Counted from the stretch's first letter, positions 28,569 through 38,226 are shown. The stretch is 64,000 bases of DNA from VAZQ01 sp963744275 (GCA_963744275.1 CAVUSX010000025.1:1-64000); one strand, 5' to 3'. The notes: generated from the letters alone by a model not told the origin. Numbers and translations: made by a program.

Positions 28569-29669
28569 ATGTCGACTCGGGCCGGGTCACGACACGCGGG
28601 TTCGGAACAGGTTCGGCGAAGGTGCACGCCGGCGCGGCGCGTTCGATTCCTCCTCGGCGCCGCCGGCAGCGTGCTCGCCGGCATGCTTTGCGTCACATCG
28701 GCCCGCGCGGCCGATCCGGCCTTGGTCGCGGCTGCCCAGAAGGAAGGGCAGGTGACCTGGTACACGACCCAGATCACCAATCAGTTCGGCCGTCCCGCCA
28801 TGGACGCGTTCCAGAAGCGCTACGGCATCCGGGTGAATTTCATCCGCGGCGATTCGATCGAGCTCGCTGTGCGCATGACCAACGAGGCGCAGGCGGGCCG
28901 GCTGCAGGCCGACGTGTTCGACGGCACCTCGACCGCGCCGCCGCTCAAGAAGGCCGGCCTGGCGCTGGCCTGGCTGCCCGAGCGCGCTAGGCTTTGGCCG
29001 CCCGAATACCGCGATCCGCAGGGTTATTGGGTCGCCACCAACCTTTACGTCCATACTCCCGCCTACAACACCAACCTGGTGCCCAAGGGCAGCGAGCCGC
29101 GGACCTTCCGCGATTTGCTCGACCCCAGATGGAAGGGGAAGATGGCCTGGGCCACCCACGCCACCTCCTCGGGCGCGCTCGGCTTCATCGGCGTGGTGCT
29201 GGCCGAGATGGGCGAGGAGCCCGGCAAGGCCTATCTGCGCGAGCTCGCCCGCCAGGACATCATCCAGCTCGGCGGCTCGGCCCGCACCGTCGTCGATCAA
29301 GCCATCGCGGGCGAATATCCGGTGGTGCTGCAGATCTTCAATCATCAGCCGGTGATCAGCGCGCGCCGCGGCGCGCCGATCGATTGGATTCCGATGAACC
29401 CGGCCATGGTGGTGCTGTCGGTCGCCGGCGTCACCAAGGACGCGCCGCATCCGAACGCCGGCAAGCTCCTGGTCGACTTCTTCGTCTCGGAGGAAGGCCA
29501 GCGGCTGTTCCGCGATGCCGATTACATCCCGGCCGCCCCCGACATGCCGCCGCGCGAGCCGGCGCTGCGGCCGGACGGCAAGAGCTTCCGCGCCATCTTC
29601 TTCTCGCCCGAGCAGACCGACGCGTCCATGCCGCACTGGCTGGACGTGTACAACGAGATATTTCGGTGA
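28569..29669 (+). CDS. Iron(III)-type ABC transporter substrate-binding protein
   Basis: 366 residues starting at ATG 28569, with an Arg-rich signal peptide (VRFLLGAAGSVLAGMLCVTSARA). The mature protein belongs to the AfuA/FbpA-like group: VTWYTTQITNQFGRPAMDAFQKRYG, LQADVFDGTSTAPPLKKAGL, YNTNLVPKGSEPRTFRDLLDPRWKGKM cut into its usual segments, and DAPHPNAGKLLVDFFVSEEGQ. No permease or ATPase is linked. It is followed by a TctC-type gene 34 bp away in the same direction, so two different binding proteins may be coexpressed. Intact frame. Ligand unknown; iron or phosphonate/organic anions are family options. Confidence 0.8.
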   Translation: MSTRAGSRHAGSEQVRRRCTPARRVRFLLGAAGSVLAGMLCVTSARAADPALVAAAQKEGQVTWYTTQITNQFGRPAMDAFQKRYGIRVNFIRGDSIELAVRMTNEAQAGRLQADVFDGTSTAPPLKKAGLALAWLPERARLWPPEYRDPQGYWVATNLYVHTPAYNTNLVPKGSEPRTFRDLLDPRWKGKMAWATHATSSGALGFIGVVLAEMGEEPGKAYLRELARQDIIQLGGSARTVVDQAIAGEYPVVLQIFNHQPVISARRGAPIDWIPMNPAMVVLSVAGVTKDAPHPNAGKLLVDFFVSEEGQRLFRDADYIPAAPDMPPREPALRPDGKSFRAIFFSPEQTDASMPHWLDVYNEIFR

Positions 29670-29703
29670 GCGGATGAGCGGGAGAGTCCGGGGATAGCGG
29701 CGC

Positions 29704-30765
29704 ATGGCAATGTCTATTTGCTCGAGACGGGATTTCGGCATCGCGGCGCTGGGTGGTGCCGCCGCGCTCTGCACGTTCGGTTCGCCGCCGGCGCGTGCCG
29801 AGACGGTCGAGGAGTTCTTTTCCGGCAAGCAGATCAAGTTCGTGGTCGGCAGCGCCGGCGGCGGCGGTTACGAGTCCTACAGCCGCCTCATCATTCCGTA
29901 TCTGAGCCGCCACCTCCCCGGGCATCCGCTCTTCGTCCTGCAGGAAATGCCGGGCGCGGCCGGCATGGTGGCCGCCAACTACCTGTACAACATCGCCCGG
30001 CATGACGGCTCCGAGATCGGGATGGTCGGGCGCGGGGTGGGCATCGAGCCGCTGCTCGATCCCAAGGACCGCGGTCCGCGCTATGTGGCGGCGAAATTCA
30101 ATTGGCTCGGAACCCCGCAGCAGGAAGTGGGGCTGGTGTTCATGCGGCTGCCCTCGCCGATCGCCAGCATGCAGGATTTGAGGACCCACGAGCTCATCGT
30201 CAGCGGCACCACCTCGGCGGCGGCGCCGTCCTACTATCCGCGGCTGATGAACAGCCTGTTGGGCACCAGGTTCAAGGTGGTCGAGGGCTACAAGAGCTCG
30301 CAGGAGGCCCTGCTGGCGCTCGAGCGCGGCGAGGTCGAGGGGCACTGCTCGGGCTCATCCTCGGCGACGCTGCGCGCCCGCATGGAGCCCTTGATCAGCG
30401 CCGGCAAGGTGAAAATCCTGGCGCAGCTCGGGCGCGAAAAGGATCCCGACTACCCGGACGTGCCGTTGATCCTGGATCTCGCCGCCACGCCGGCCGACCG
30501 GCAGATTCTGGAGCTGGCGTTCACCCAGCAGGTCATGGCCTGGCCGCTGGTGGCGCCGCCGGGCGTTCCGACTGAGCGCATCGCGGCGCTGCGCGAGGCC
30601 TTCGACGCCACCATGCGGGATCCCGATTTCCTCGCCGAGGCGGCGCGGCAGAAGCTCATCATCAATCCGGTCGGCGGCGAGAAGATCGCCGGCCTCCTCG
30701 ATCGCATCTATGCAAGCCCCAAGGACGTGCTCGACCGGGTGGCGGCGCTGTCGGCGAGAAATTAG
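29704..30765 (+). CDS. Tripartite tricarboxylate transporter substrate-binding protein (Bug/TctC-like)
   Basis: 353 residues. The N-terminus has a twin-arginine-like signal (CSRRDFGIAALGG) and cleavage near PARAE, so folded export by Tat is possible. The mature part has GKQIKFVVGSAGGGGYESYSR, QEMPGAAGMVAANYLYN and AMQDL-type segments of the Bug/TctC family. Residues SGTTSAAAPSYYPRLMN form the second ligand loop. It follows the iron-type binding gene closely and precedes the UbiD-like decarboxylase by about 240 bp of repeat DNA. It may supply an aromatic acid to that decarboxylase, which is inference from position only. Confidence 0.82.
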   Translation: MAMSICSRRDFGIAALGGAAALCTFGSPPARAETVEEFFSGKQIKFVVGSAGGGGYESYSRLIIPYLSRHLPGHPLFVLQEMPGAAGMVAANYLYNIARHDGSEIGMVGRGVGIEPLLDPKDRGPRYVAAKFNWLGTPQQEVGLVFMRLPSPIASMQDLRTHELIVSGTTSAAAPSYYPRLMNSLLGTRFKVVEGYKSSQEALLALERGEVEGHCSGSSSATLRARMEPLISAGKVKILAQLGREKDPDYPDVPLILDLAATPADRQILELAFTQQVMAWPLVAPPGVPTERIAALREAFDATMRDPDFLAEAARQKLIINPVGGEKIAGLLDRIYASPKDVLDRVAALSARN

Positions 30766-30815
30766 GACCGTGAGCCGGGCGCAGCCTCTGTACTCTTGCC
30801 CGTCACGGTGCAGCC

Positions 30816-30950
30816 GTAGGGTGGGCAAAGGCGGCCCCGAGACTTCGATCAGTGCACTACGCCGGGTCCGCCGTGCCCACGCGCAGCAGCTCAATCTGCC
30901 GAGAGACTTCGCGTGGGCACGGCGCCCAAGAGCGCCTCTGCCCACCCTAC
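30816..30950. repeat. Dispersed GTAGGGTGGGCAAA repeat, copy 2
   Basis: Starts GTAGGGTGGGCAAAGGC and ends CTCTGCCCACCCTAC, with inner arms CCGTGCCCACGCG and CGCGTGGGCACGGCG. It is the reverse complement, with about 85% identity by eye, of copy 3 at 59204-59338. Confidence 0.8.
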
Positions 30951-31008
30951 GCGCCAGCCTTGCGAGCCCGGCGCAGCCTCTGTTCTTTTCCCGACCACGA
31001 GACCAAGC

Positions 31009-32451
31009 ATGAACGAAGCCCTCAACCACGCGCTGGGAGATCTGCGCGTGTTCATCAAGCAAGTTGAGGCGCGCGGCGAGCTCATGGTCGTGCGGGAGGC
31101 GGATCCGCATCTCGAGATCGGCGCGCTCTATGAGCTCAGCCAAGAGCAGACCTATCCGCCGGCTCTGATGTTCGAAGCGATGAAGGGCTGCGACCCCGGC
31201 TTCCGCATTCTCTGCAATGTGCGCAACGCCCGTTTGCTGGTCGGCGACCTGACCCTCGATGCGCTCAAAGCCTATCGACGGCGTCCGCGCCGCCAGCCGG
31301 AGCCGATTCCGCCGCGCGAGGTGAGCACCGGGCCGGTCCTTGAGAACTCGCAGGACCGCGATGAGGTCGACATTCTCAAATTTCCGGCCCCGCAATGGCA
31401 TGCCGGCGACGGCGGCCGCTACATCGGCACCGAATGCCTGGTCATCACCAAGGATCCGGACAGCGATTGGGTCAATATCGGCACCTACCGGGTCATGGTG
31501 GTGGATCGCCGGACGCTGACCGTCTTCATCGAGCCCGGCAAGCAAGGCGATGTCATTCGCCGCAAATACTGGGCGAAGGGATTGCCGTGCCCGATGGCCA
31601 TATCGGTCGGGCAGGCGCCGATCCTCGGCATGATGGCCGGGACGGCGTTCCGCCCGGGTGAATCCGAGTACGCCCAGGCCGGCGCGCGCATCGGCCGGCC
31701 GATCGACGTGGTGCGCGCAAAAATGACACGGCTGCCGATCCCGGCCGATGCCGAGCTCGTGTTCGAAGGCTTCATGCCGCCGCCCGAGCAGGAAAGCCGG
31801 CACGAAGGTCCGTTCGGGGAATGGCCCGGCTATTACACGGCCGATGGGCCGCAGCCGGTTCTGCAAGTCGCGGCCGTCCATCATCGCCGTGACGCGATCA
31901 TCATCGGCCAGCCGCCGACCAAGCCGAACTATGCCGGCCGGCAGGTCAAGATCGCCAGCCTGGCGGCGCTCTGGGATGCGCTCGAAGCGGCGGGCGTGCC
32001 GGAGGTGCGCGGGGTGTGGAACCTGCAAGGCGGCGGCTATCGCTTCATGCAGGTGGTCTCGATCAAGCAACAGCATGCCGGGCACGCCAAGATGGCGGGC
32101 CTGGTCGCGGCCGGCTGCGGGGCCTCCTACATGAACCGCCTGGTGATCGTGGTCGACGAGGACATCGACATCACCAATGCGTCAGAGGTGATGTGGGCGC
32201 TCGCCACCCGCTGGGACCCCAAGAGCCAGACCGACATCATCGACGGCTGCTGGACCGGCCACATCGACCCGCGCCTGCCGCCGCTCAAGCGCGAGAGCGG
32301 CGACATCACGGCGAGCCGGATGATCATCTATGCGGTGCGGCCGTTCCACTGGAAGGACCAGTTCCCGCCCGTCAATGCGCTGGCGCCGGATTATGCCGAG
32401 GCGATCCGGCGCAAGTGGTCGGAGCTGTTGCCGTTCCTGAAGAAGGAGTGA
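31009..32451 (+). CDS. UbiD-family (prenylated-FMN) decarboxylase
   Basis: 480 residues. UbiD enzymes use prenyl-FMN to remove or add CO2 on aromatic or alpha,beta-unsaturated acids in the cytoplasm. Family segments include WHAGDGGRYIGTECLVITKD, NIGTYRVMVVDRRT, ALPCPMAISVGQ-type text (LPCPMAISVGQAPIL) and RHEGPFGEWPGYYT, which holds the conserved Arg/Glu pair, plus the C-terminal DEDIDITNASEVMWALATRW. The length is usual. No UbiX (prenyl transferase) gene is visible in the window. Upstream are binding proteins for organic acids and a hydrolase, so the cluster looks catabolic for aromatic acids. Intact frame; ATG 31009 has weak ribosome-site context (AGACCAAGC). Confidence 0.88.
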   Translation: MNEALNHALGDLRVFIKQVEARGELMVVREADPHLEIGALYELSQEQTYPPALMFEAMKGCDPGFRILCNVRNARLLVGDLTLDALKAYRRRPRRQPEPIPPREVSTGPVLENSQDRDEVDILKFPAPQWHAGDGGRYIGTECLVITKDPDSDWVNIGTYRVMVVDRRTLTVFIEPGKQGDVIRRKYWAKGLPCPMAISVGQAPILGMMAGTAFRPGESEYAQAGARIGRPIDVVRAKMTRLPIPADAELVFEGFMPPPEQESRHEGPFGEWPGYYTADGPQPVLQVAAVHHRRDAIIIGQPPTKPNYAGRQVKIASLAALWDALEAAGVPEVRGVWNLQGGGYRFMQVVSIKQQHAGHAKMAGLVAAGCGASYMNRLVIVVDEDIDITNASEVMWALATRWDPKSQTDIIDGCWTGHIDPRLPPLKRESGDITASRMIIYAVRPFHWKDQFPPVNALAPDYAEAIRRKWSELLPFLKKE

Positions 32452-32471
32452 GGGCGCGCCAAGGCAGGACC

Positions 32472-33491
32472 TCAGCGCCCCATCGCCTTCTTGGTGAGGG
32501 CGACCACCTCGGGCGACATCTTGTAGGCGTCGGCGATGAACTTCTGCAGGTCGTCGGGAGAGATGTAGAGCGGATGCAGGCCGGCGCTCTCGGCCTCCTG
32601 GACCAGGCCGGGGTCCTTCATGGTCTCTTCGAAGGCGGTGCGCAGGATCTTCAGCCGGTCCGCCGGCACGCCGGGCGGCGCGATGAAGGGCCGGCCCACA
32701 TTGGTGCGCGCCAGAAACAGCGCCAGCGCCTGGCGCTCCTGCTCGTTCTTGGCGAGGTCGGCGGCGAAGGGAACTCCAGCGAGCCGCGGATCGGGCTTGA
32801 GCGCGCCCTGGAACAGCACATGGACGGTGCCATTCTTGAAGATGTTCTCGCGCGCGATGGTGTCGTAGCTCACGCAGATGCCCTGCACCTCGCCGCGCTC
32901 GATCGCCAGATTGATCTCGCGCGATCCCGGATAGCCCGAGATGATCTTGAACTTCATGCCGAGCAGGTTCTTGAAGAAGCTCGGATAGACCTCCGTGTCG
33001 GCCCCCGAGCCGGTGGCGCCGACGATCAGCTCCTGGGCGTAGAGGTCCTGCACGGTCTTGACCGGCGAATCCTTGTTGGCGGCGCAGACCGCGGTGTCGT
33101 GATCCGGGCTGCCGACGAAGCTCAGTTTCAGCGGATCGAAACGCACGCTGATGCCGCCCAAGAGCGGCTCGAACGGAAGGCCGCGATTGATGAGACCGAT
33201 GACGGTCCCGTCCTTGGGCTGCGTGTTGGTGATCTGGTTGGCGAGCAAGAGGCTGCCGGCACCCGGCGCATTGACCGCGATGACGGTCGGATGGCCCGCA
33301 ATATAGTCGCCGATGTGGCGCGCGATGAGGCGGGCCCACAGGTCGTCGGAGCCGCCGACCCCGTAGCCGATCATCACGCTCAGCTGCTTGCCCTTGTAGA
33401 AGTCATCGCCGGTCTGGGCGAGGCCGGGTACGCAGAAGCCGGCAATTGCCAGGGCGGCAAGCGCAAGCGCGCGGAGACGGGTCGACGGCAT
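32472..33491 (-). CDS. Tripartite tricarboxylate transporter substrate-binding protein (Bug/TctC-like)
   Basis: 339 residues from ATG 33491, which has GGAAGGATG at good spacing; in-frame starts at 33500 and 33518 also exist. The signal peptide is RALALAALAIAGFCVPGLAQ. The mature part has GKQLSVMIGYGVGGSDDLWARLIARH, NAPGAGSLLLANQI, GATGSGADTEVYPSFFKNLLG and VPADRLKILRTAFEETM. It converges with the UbiD gene (20 bp between stops). Compared with classic TctC it has the longer insertion seen in the 344- and 353-residue proteins of this window, so the three form a subgroup here. No permease is nearby. Confidence 0.82.
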   Translation of the reverse strand: MPSTRLRALALAALAIAGFCVPGLAQTGDDFYKGKQLSVMIGYGVGGSDDLWARLIARHIGDYIAGHPTVIAVNAPGAGSLLLANQITNTQPKDGTVIGLINRGLPFEPLLGGISVRFDPLKLSFVGSPDHDTAVCAANKDSPVKTVQDLYAQELIVGATGSGADTEVYPSFFKNLLGMKFKIISGYPGSREINLAIERGEVQGICVSYDTIARENIFKNGTVHVLFQGALKPDPRLAGVPFAADLAKNEQERQALALFLARTNVGRPFIAPPGVPADRLKILRTAFEETMKDPGLVQEAESAGLHPLYISPDDLQKFIADAYKMSPEVVALTKKAMGR

Positions 33492-33666
33492 GCTTCTCAT
33501 CCTTCCGATCGGGATCACCTTTGCGAGCCACTCATATAGGGTTTTGTTGTTGTCGCAACCAGATTAGGGCCCACAGGCGGGCCGCGCAGCATTAACGAAT
33601 GCATGACACGGTCGCCGAATCCGGCGTCGGCAGCGAGGGTTCCGGGGAGCCGGCCGACCGAAGTCC

Positions 33667-35490
33667 TTACCGCGCCGAGACCGGGCGCGGAGTAGCGGCC
33701 GTGCCCTCGGTCGCCTGCGGCTTGGCGCGGTCGCGCGCCACCTTGGCGTCGAGGCTCATCAGCGCCCGATAGGGATCGACCTCGCCCCAGCCGAATTGAT
33801 CGTCGCGACCGTTGGCCGTGTGATGCCTGGCGCTCGACGTTAAAACGTCGCGGATGGCGGCGGCGTCGAGCGTGGGGTCGCGGTCCAAGAGCAGCGCCGC
33901 GATGCCGCTGACATGGGCGGCGGCCACCGAGGTGCCGGTCGTCACCTGGAAGCCGCCATTGGGAGCGGGCTCCAGGACGTCGACGCCGGGCGCCGCGATC
34001 GCCACATAGGAGCCCTGATTGGCCTGCGCCAGCAGCTGGTCCTTGGCATCGGTCGCCGTCACCGCGATCACGTTGGGATCGGCGGCCGGATAGAGCGGCG
34101 CCGACTTCGGGCCCTGATTGCCGGCGGCGGCGATCAGCACCACACCCTTGTCGTGCGCTTTCTGCAACGCGAGCTGGAGCATGGGATCATCGGGCCCGGC
34201 GAAGCTCATATTGATGATTTGCGCGCCCTTGCTGATGGCCCAATCGATGCCCATGAGAATGTGGTCGCTGGTGGCCTGGGCGGAGTCGGTGCCGTTCGAC
34301 GAGAAGGCGTGAATGGCGAGCAGGCGCACGCCCGGGGCGATGCCGATCAGCCGGCGATGAGCCGCGATCGCACCCGCCATCCCGGTGCCGTGGACATGCG
34401 GCTTGTCATGATTGCCGATGGCGTCGAATTCATCCACCACCGCGCCGGCGAGCTCGGGATGCTTCCCGTCGATCTCGGAATCGATCACCGCGACCAGGAC
34501 ATTGCTGCCGATGGCGATGCGGTGGACGTCCACCAGGCGCAGCTTGTCCACCACGTATTGCGAAGGATCGCCGCCGGTGGTGCGGGCCGCCAGCGCCGGG
34601 TCCTGCTGCAGCTTGAACACGTAGTTCGGCTGCGCGACCCCGATGTTCTCCGACTCGAGCGCGCGGATCACGTCGGCGACCGGACGCCCATCGGTGATCC
34701 GGAACCGGAACAGCGTTCCGCCCGACAGATTGAAGCTCTGCGAGGCGACGGTAGAGAGGCCCAGGCGGCGCGCGACCGTGTCGACGGTCTGCGGCGACAC
34801 ATTGGGGGGGACGTGGAACACCATCTCGTTGGTCAGGAAGCGGGTCTCGCCGACGGGCGGCACGCCGGTGAAGCCGCGCTCGCCGATCAGCGGCCGGCGC
34901 GCGATGGCGCCCGCAAAGGGTCTGGGCTGGAACCGGCCCGCCAGCGCCCCGCCGCGCCCGAACCGGCCGGCTCCCTGCACGGTCCGCTCGGCCAGCGCCC
35001 GGCGGGCAAAGCCGCCGCCCGCTTGTCCGCGTTGGAACGGCCCGCGCTGGGCCGCGTTCTGCGCCGCCGAGCCCGGCACTTGGCGTTGCAATTCCGCCGG
35101 ACCGCGCCCGGCCGGATTGGCGTCCAGGCGCTGCGGTTCCGCTCCGCCGCGTTCGACGGCATTGAATGGGGGGCGATTGCCTTCGAGCGGGCGGCCCTCG
35201 CCCTGGAGGGCCGCGGCCCCTTCGCGGCGTTGCTCCGCGCCAATCGCGCCCGCCCGCGAGTTCACCTCGGCGGCGTTGGGCCCGGCCCCATTGGGCCCGC
35301 CCCCGTTCGGCAGCTGCCGGAAGGCGCGAAACTGGCCGGCGCCCGCGCGGGCGGGCGGGTGCTTCCAGCGGTCGACCGCCAGGACCTCGCCGGTCATGCT
35401 CAGGCCGACCGCCGCGACGGCCAGCGCCAGCAACAGGAGCGGTCCGATCGAAGCCTTGCGGTCTGGTCCCGGGCGCGTTGGCAGATGCAT
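33667..35490 (-). CDS. Secreted subtilisin-like (S8) serine protease with low-complexity pro-region
   Basis: 607 residues. An N-terminal membrane/signal helix (IGPLLLLALAVAAVGLSM) is followed by about 170 residues rich in Gly, Ala, Arg, Gln and Asn with no fold evident. Then comes an inhibitor-like pro-domain (TNEMVFHVPPNVSPQTVDTV, SENIGVAQPNYVF). The peptidase domain carries the triad in AVIDSEIDGKHPEL (Asp), HVHGTGMAGAIAAH (His) and TTGTSVAAAHVSG (Ser), with the oxyanion Asn in AAAGNQGPK. It is probably exported and self-activating. Followed on the same strand upstream by a DUF6152 gene. Target proteins unknown. Confidence 0.88.
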   Translation of the reverse strand: MHLPTRPGPDRKASIGPLLLLALAVAAVGLSMTGEVLAVDRWKHPPARAGAGQFRAFRQLPNGGGPNGAGPNAAEVNSRAGAIGAEQRREGAAALQGEGRPLEGNRPPFNAVERGGAEPQRLDANPAGRGPAELQRQVPGSAAQNAAQRGPFQRGQAGGGFARRALAERTVQGAGRFGRGGALAGRFQPRPFAGAIARRPLIGERGFTGVPPVGETRFLTNEMVFHVPPNVSPQTVDTVARRLGLSTVASQSFNLSGGTLFRFRITDGRPVADVIRALESENIGVAQPNYVFKLQQDPALAARTTGGDPSQYVVDKLRLVDVHRIAIGSNVLVAVIDSEIDGKHPELAGAVVDEFDAIGNHDKPHVHGTGMAGAIAAHRRLIGIAPGVRLLAIHAFSSNGTDSAQATSDHILMGIDWAISKGAQIINMSFAGPDDPMLQLALQKAHDKGVVLIAAAGNQGPKSAPLYPAADPNVIAVTATDAKDQLLAQANQGSYVAIAAPGVDVLEPAPNGGFQVTTGTSVAAAHVSGIAALLLDRDPTLDAAAIRDVLTSSARHHTANGRDDQFGWGEVDPYRALMSLDAKVARDRAKPQATEGTAATPRPVSAR

Positions 35491-35585
35491 GGATTTATCC
35501 CCTCATTAGCCGTTAGGTCGCAATTGCGCCGACTTTGCGTCTGGGCCAGGGGAACGTGCCTGTTCCGGCGACGGTTCCGGGACGG

Positions 35586-36029
35586 TCAATGGCCGGCCGC
35601 GACCGCCTTGCCGTTCCGGAAGCTGAGCTCTTGCGGCAGCCACGAGCCGCCGGTCGCGCCGCTGCGCAGGGGTGCGACGGTCGCCCGGATCTGATCCCCG
35701 GGCTTGAGGGTCTGCCGGGTCCATCCCTCCCGCTCCAGCATCGCGGTGGGCTGGCCCTCGAGCGTCCAGGTCTCGATGCGACCATCCTTACCCTTCACTT
35801 TCAGGGTGATGAAAGCATGCGGATTGATGAACTTGAACTCCGCCACCGTCCCATCGAGCTCGATGGACGAGCCGTACTCGAACATCGAGAAGGAATGGTG
35901 CGCCCGGGCGGATTGGCCGGTCATGACCAGCGCAGCGCCGATGAGCCACAGCGCCGGCAGACAAATCGCCCGCAGACCCATGACCGGTAGCCCCTTGGCC
36001 GGCAGACTTGCAGACAACAACTTTTTCAC
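35586..36029 (-). CDS. Small exported DUF6152-family protein
   Basis: 147 residues starting at GTG 36029 (VKKLLSASL), chosen because GGGGGAACG precedes it and the upstream frame lacks protein-like sequence. The signal segment is LWLIGAALVMTGQSARA, cleaved before HHSFSMFEYG, the hallmark N-terminus of DUF6152. The remainder is a small beta domain (ELDGTVAEFKFINPHAFITLKV, TWTLEGQPTAMLERE, ATVAPLRSG). Family proteins are periplasmic with unknown function, often near metal or solute-handling genes. It lies about 95 bp upstream of the subtilisin gene on the same strand. Confidence 0.75.
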   Translation of the reverse strand: MKKLLSASLPAKGLPVMGLRAICLPALWLIGAALVMTGQSARAHHSFSMFEYGSSIELDGTVAEFKFINPHAFITLKVKGKDGRIETWTLEGQPTAMLEREGWTRQTLKPGDQIRATVAPLRSGATGGSWLPQELSFRNGKAVAAGH

Positions 36030-36238
36030 CGACGTTCCCCCATGATCTGAGCTAGCTTCGCGCTCCGCTTGGAAAGCCGCGCGTCCCGGATCACAACAGC
36101 CTGCCGGCTCGCATATTCGCACATAGCCGCGCGGGTGGGAAATTCGGTCGCCTGGACTCGATCCACCATCGTTCGCAAATCTCGACGGGAAACGCCCGTT
36201 TGTTTCATCTGCAAGTTCGCATTCGCGGGAGAACCTTG

Positions 36239-36679
36239 ATGCGCAGCAAGCCATGCCTGACACTGGACGACGCCCACAAGATGGTGGCGGCCTGCCGCAA
36301 AGCCGGTGCCGCCAAGAAGATGGAGCCGACCGTGGCGGTGGTCGATGCCGGCGGGCATCTGCTCTATCTCGAACGGCCCGACCGCAACGGCCCGAACACG
36401 GTCGAGATGGCGACCCTCAAGGCCCGCACCGCCGCGCTGCGCGAGCGGCCGAGCTCGGCCTTCGCCAAGCGGGTGGCGGAGCGGCCGGGCTTCCTGGCGG
36501 TCCCCAATTGCCTGGGCGTGCCGGGCGGCGTGCCGATCATCTGGGAAGGGGAATGCATCGGCGGCGTAGGCGTCTCCGGCATCGGCGAGCATGACGAGCC
36601 GGTGGCGCAGGCCGGTGCCGATGCGGTGGGCAGCGAGACGCCCAAGCGCAGCGAAACGTCGCGGCGTGGGAAGCGCTAG
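36239..36679 (+). CDS. GlcG/HbpS-like protein
   Basis: 146 residues beginning at ATG 36239 after GGGAGAACC. The fold matches the GlcG/HbpS (PF03928) group: LTLDDAHKMVAACRKAGAAKKM, PTVAVVDAGGHLLYLERPD, TVEMATLKARTAALRERPS and GGVPIIWEGECIGGVGVSG. Members bind heme or cobalamin in some organisms and accompany glycolate oxidation in others. The C-terminal tail after VAQAGADAV is basic and may be disordered. It sits 101 bp before an aldehyde dehydrogenase gene in the same direction, which fits a role in alcohol or aldehyde metabolism. Exact role unknown. Confidence 0.78.
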   Translation: MRSKPCLTLDDAHKMVAACRKAGAAKKMEPTVAVVDAGGHLLYLERPDRNGPNTVEMATLKARTAALRERPSSAFAKRVAERPGFLAVPNCLGVPGGVPIIWEGECIGGVGVSGIGEHDEPVAQAGADAVGSETPKRSETSRRGKR

Positions 36680-36780
36680 CTCTTTCACATCGAGGTCCGT
36701 CGGCTTGTCCCGCCCCGCCTTCCCCGATAGAGATACGATCGATCGAGACAGGAACAAATGCACGGCACCGGGAGGCTCAC

Positions 36781-38226
36781 ATGAACGTCCACGCCAAACC
36801 CATGAAGGCCCATATGCTGATCGGCGGCGATCTGGTCGCCGGCCAAGCCGACAATTGGATGGATTCGGTCAACCCGGCCAACGAGGAGAAGATCGGCGAG
36901 GTGCCGGCCGGCGATGCCGCCGACGTGAACAAGGCGGTCGCCGCCGCCGAGAAGGCGCAGCCGGCCTGGGCGGCGCTCGACATCAAGGAGCGCGGAAAGT
37001 ATCTGCACAAGCTCGCCGACCGCATCCGCGAGCGCGCCGACGAATTGTTGCGCACCGAGGTGATCGACACCGGCAACACCATCACCAAGATGAAGGTCGA
37101 CATCTCGGGCTCGGCCGAGGCGCTCGAATGGTACACCGGGCTCGCCATCGAGATGAAGGGCGAGACCGTGCCGGCGAGCTCCAAGCATCTCCACATCACG
37201 GTGCGCGAGCCCTACGGGGTGGCGGCCCGCATCGTGCCGTTCAATCATCCGCTCAGCTTCGCGGTGCGCGGTCTCGCCGGGCCCCTGATCGCCGGCAACA
37301 CCGTGGTGGTGAAGCCGCCGGAGACGAGCTCGCTGTCGTCCTCGATCCTGGCCGAGATGTCGCGCGATATCATGCCGCCCGGCACCGTCAATATCGTCAC
37401 CGGCAACGGCATGCCGGCCGGCGACGCGATCGTGCGCCACCCCAAGGTGAAGCGCATCGCCTTCACCGGCTCGGTGCCGACCGGCATGCTGATCCAGCGC
37501 GCGGCGGCGGAATCCGGCATCAAGGCGCTGACGCTGGAGCTGGGCGGCAAGAATCCCTTCATCGTCTATCCGGACGCCGACCCCGAGAAGGTGGCGGATG
37601 CCGCCATCGCGGGCATGAACTTCGCCTGGTCGGGCCAGTCCTGCGGCTCCACCAGCCGGCTCATGCTGCACGAGACGCTCTACAAGAAGGTGCTCGACCG
37701 CATCACCGAGCGGGTGGCGGAGATCAAGGTCGGCGATCCGCTCGATCCGAAGTCGCAAATGGGGCCGATGAACTCCAAGCGCCAGCTCGAGCGGGTCAAC
37801 CAGATGATCGCCTCGGGCGTCAAGGACGGTGCCAAGCTGATGGTCGGCGGCAAGCGGCCCGCGGGCAAGGATTTCGAGCGCGGCTATTGGGTCGAGCCGA
37901 CCGTGTTCGGCGAGGTGCATCCGCAGATGCGCATCGCCCGCGAGGAGATTTTCGGGCCGGTGCTGTCGGTGTTCAGCTGGCGCGACGAGGATGCCACCAT
38001 CGAGCTCGCCAACTCGGTCGAGTACGGCTTGACCGCGGCGGTGTGGACCAATGACATCAAGCGGGCGCTGAATGCCGCGCGTAAGATCCAATCCGGCATG
38101 GTGTGGATCAACGGCGTCGGCAACCATTTCAAGGGCACGCCCTATGGGGGCTACAAGAACAGCGGCGTCGGCCGCGAGAGTTGCCTGGAGGAATTGCTGA
38201 GCTACACGGAAGTGAAGACGATTTAA
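36781..38226 (+). CDS. NAD(P)-dependent aldehyde dehydrogenase
   Basis: 481 residues, a full aldehyde dehydrogenase superfamily protein. Cofactor and catalytic motifs are complete: VPFNHPLSFAVRG (oxyanion Asn), VVKPPETSS, FTGSVPTGM, the base Glu in LTLELGGKNPF and the nucleophile Cys in WSGQSCGSTSR, then EEIFGPVLSVFSW near the end. It oxidises aldehydes to acids in the cytoplasm. Given the PQQ dehydrogenases and decarboxylase nearby, aromatic or aliphatic aldehydes from catabolism are likely substrates; the exact one cannot be read from the sequence. Intact frame. Confidence 0.92.
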   Translation: MNVHAKPMKAHMLIGGDLVAGQADNWMDSVNPANEEKIGEVPAGDAADVNKAVAAAEKAQPAWAALDIKERGKYLHKLADRIRERADELLRTEVIDTGNTITKMKVDISGSAEALEWYTGLAIEMKGETVPASSKHLHITVREPYGVAARIVPFNHPLSFAVRGLAGPLIAGNTVVVKPPETSSLSSSILAEMSRDIMPPGTVNIVTGNGMPAGDAIVRHPKVKRIAFTGSVPTGMLIQRAAAESGIKALTLELGGKNPFIVYPDADPEKVADAAIAGMNFAWSGQSCGSTSRLMLHETLYKKVLDRITERVAEIKVGDPLDPKSQMGPMNSKRQLERVNQMIASGVKDGAKLMVGGKRPAGKDFERGYWVEPTVFGEVHPQMRIAREEIFGPVLSVFSWRDEDATIELANSVEYGLTAAVWTNDIKRALNAARKIQSGMVWINGVGNHFKGTPYGGYKNSGVGRESCLEELLSYTEVKTI

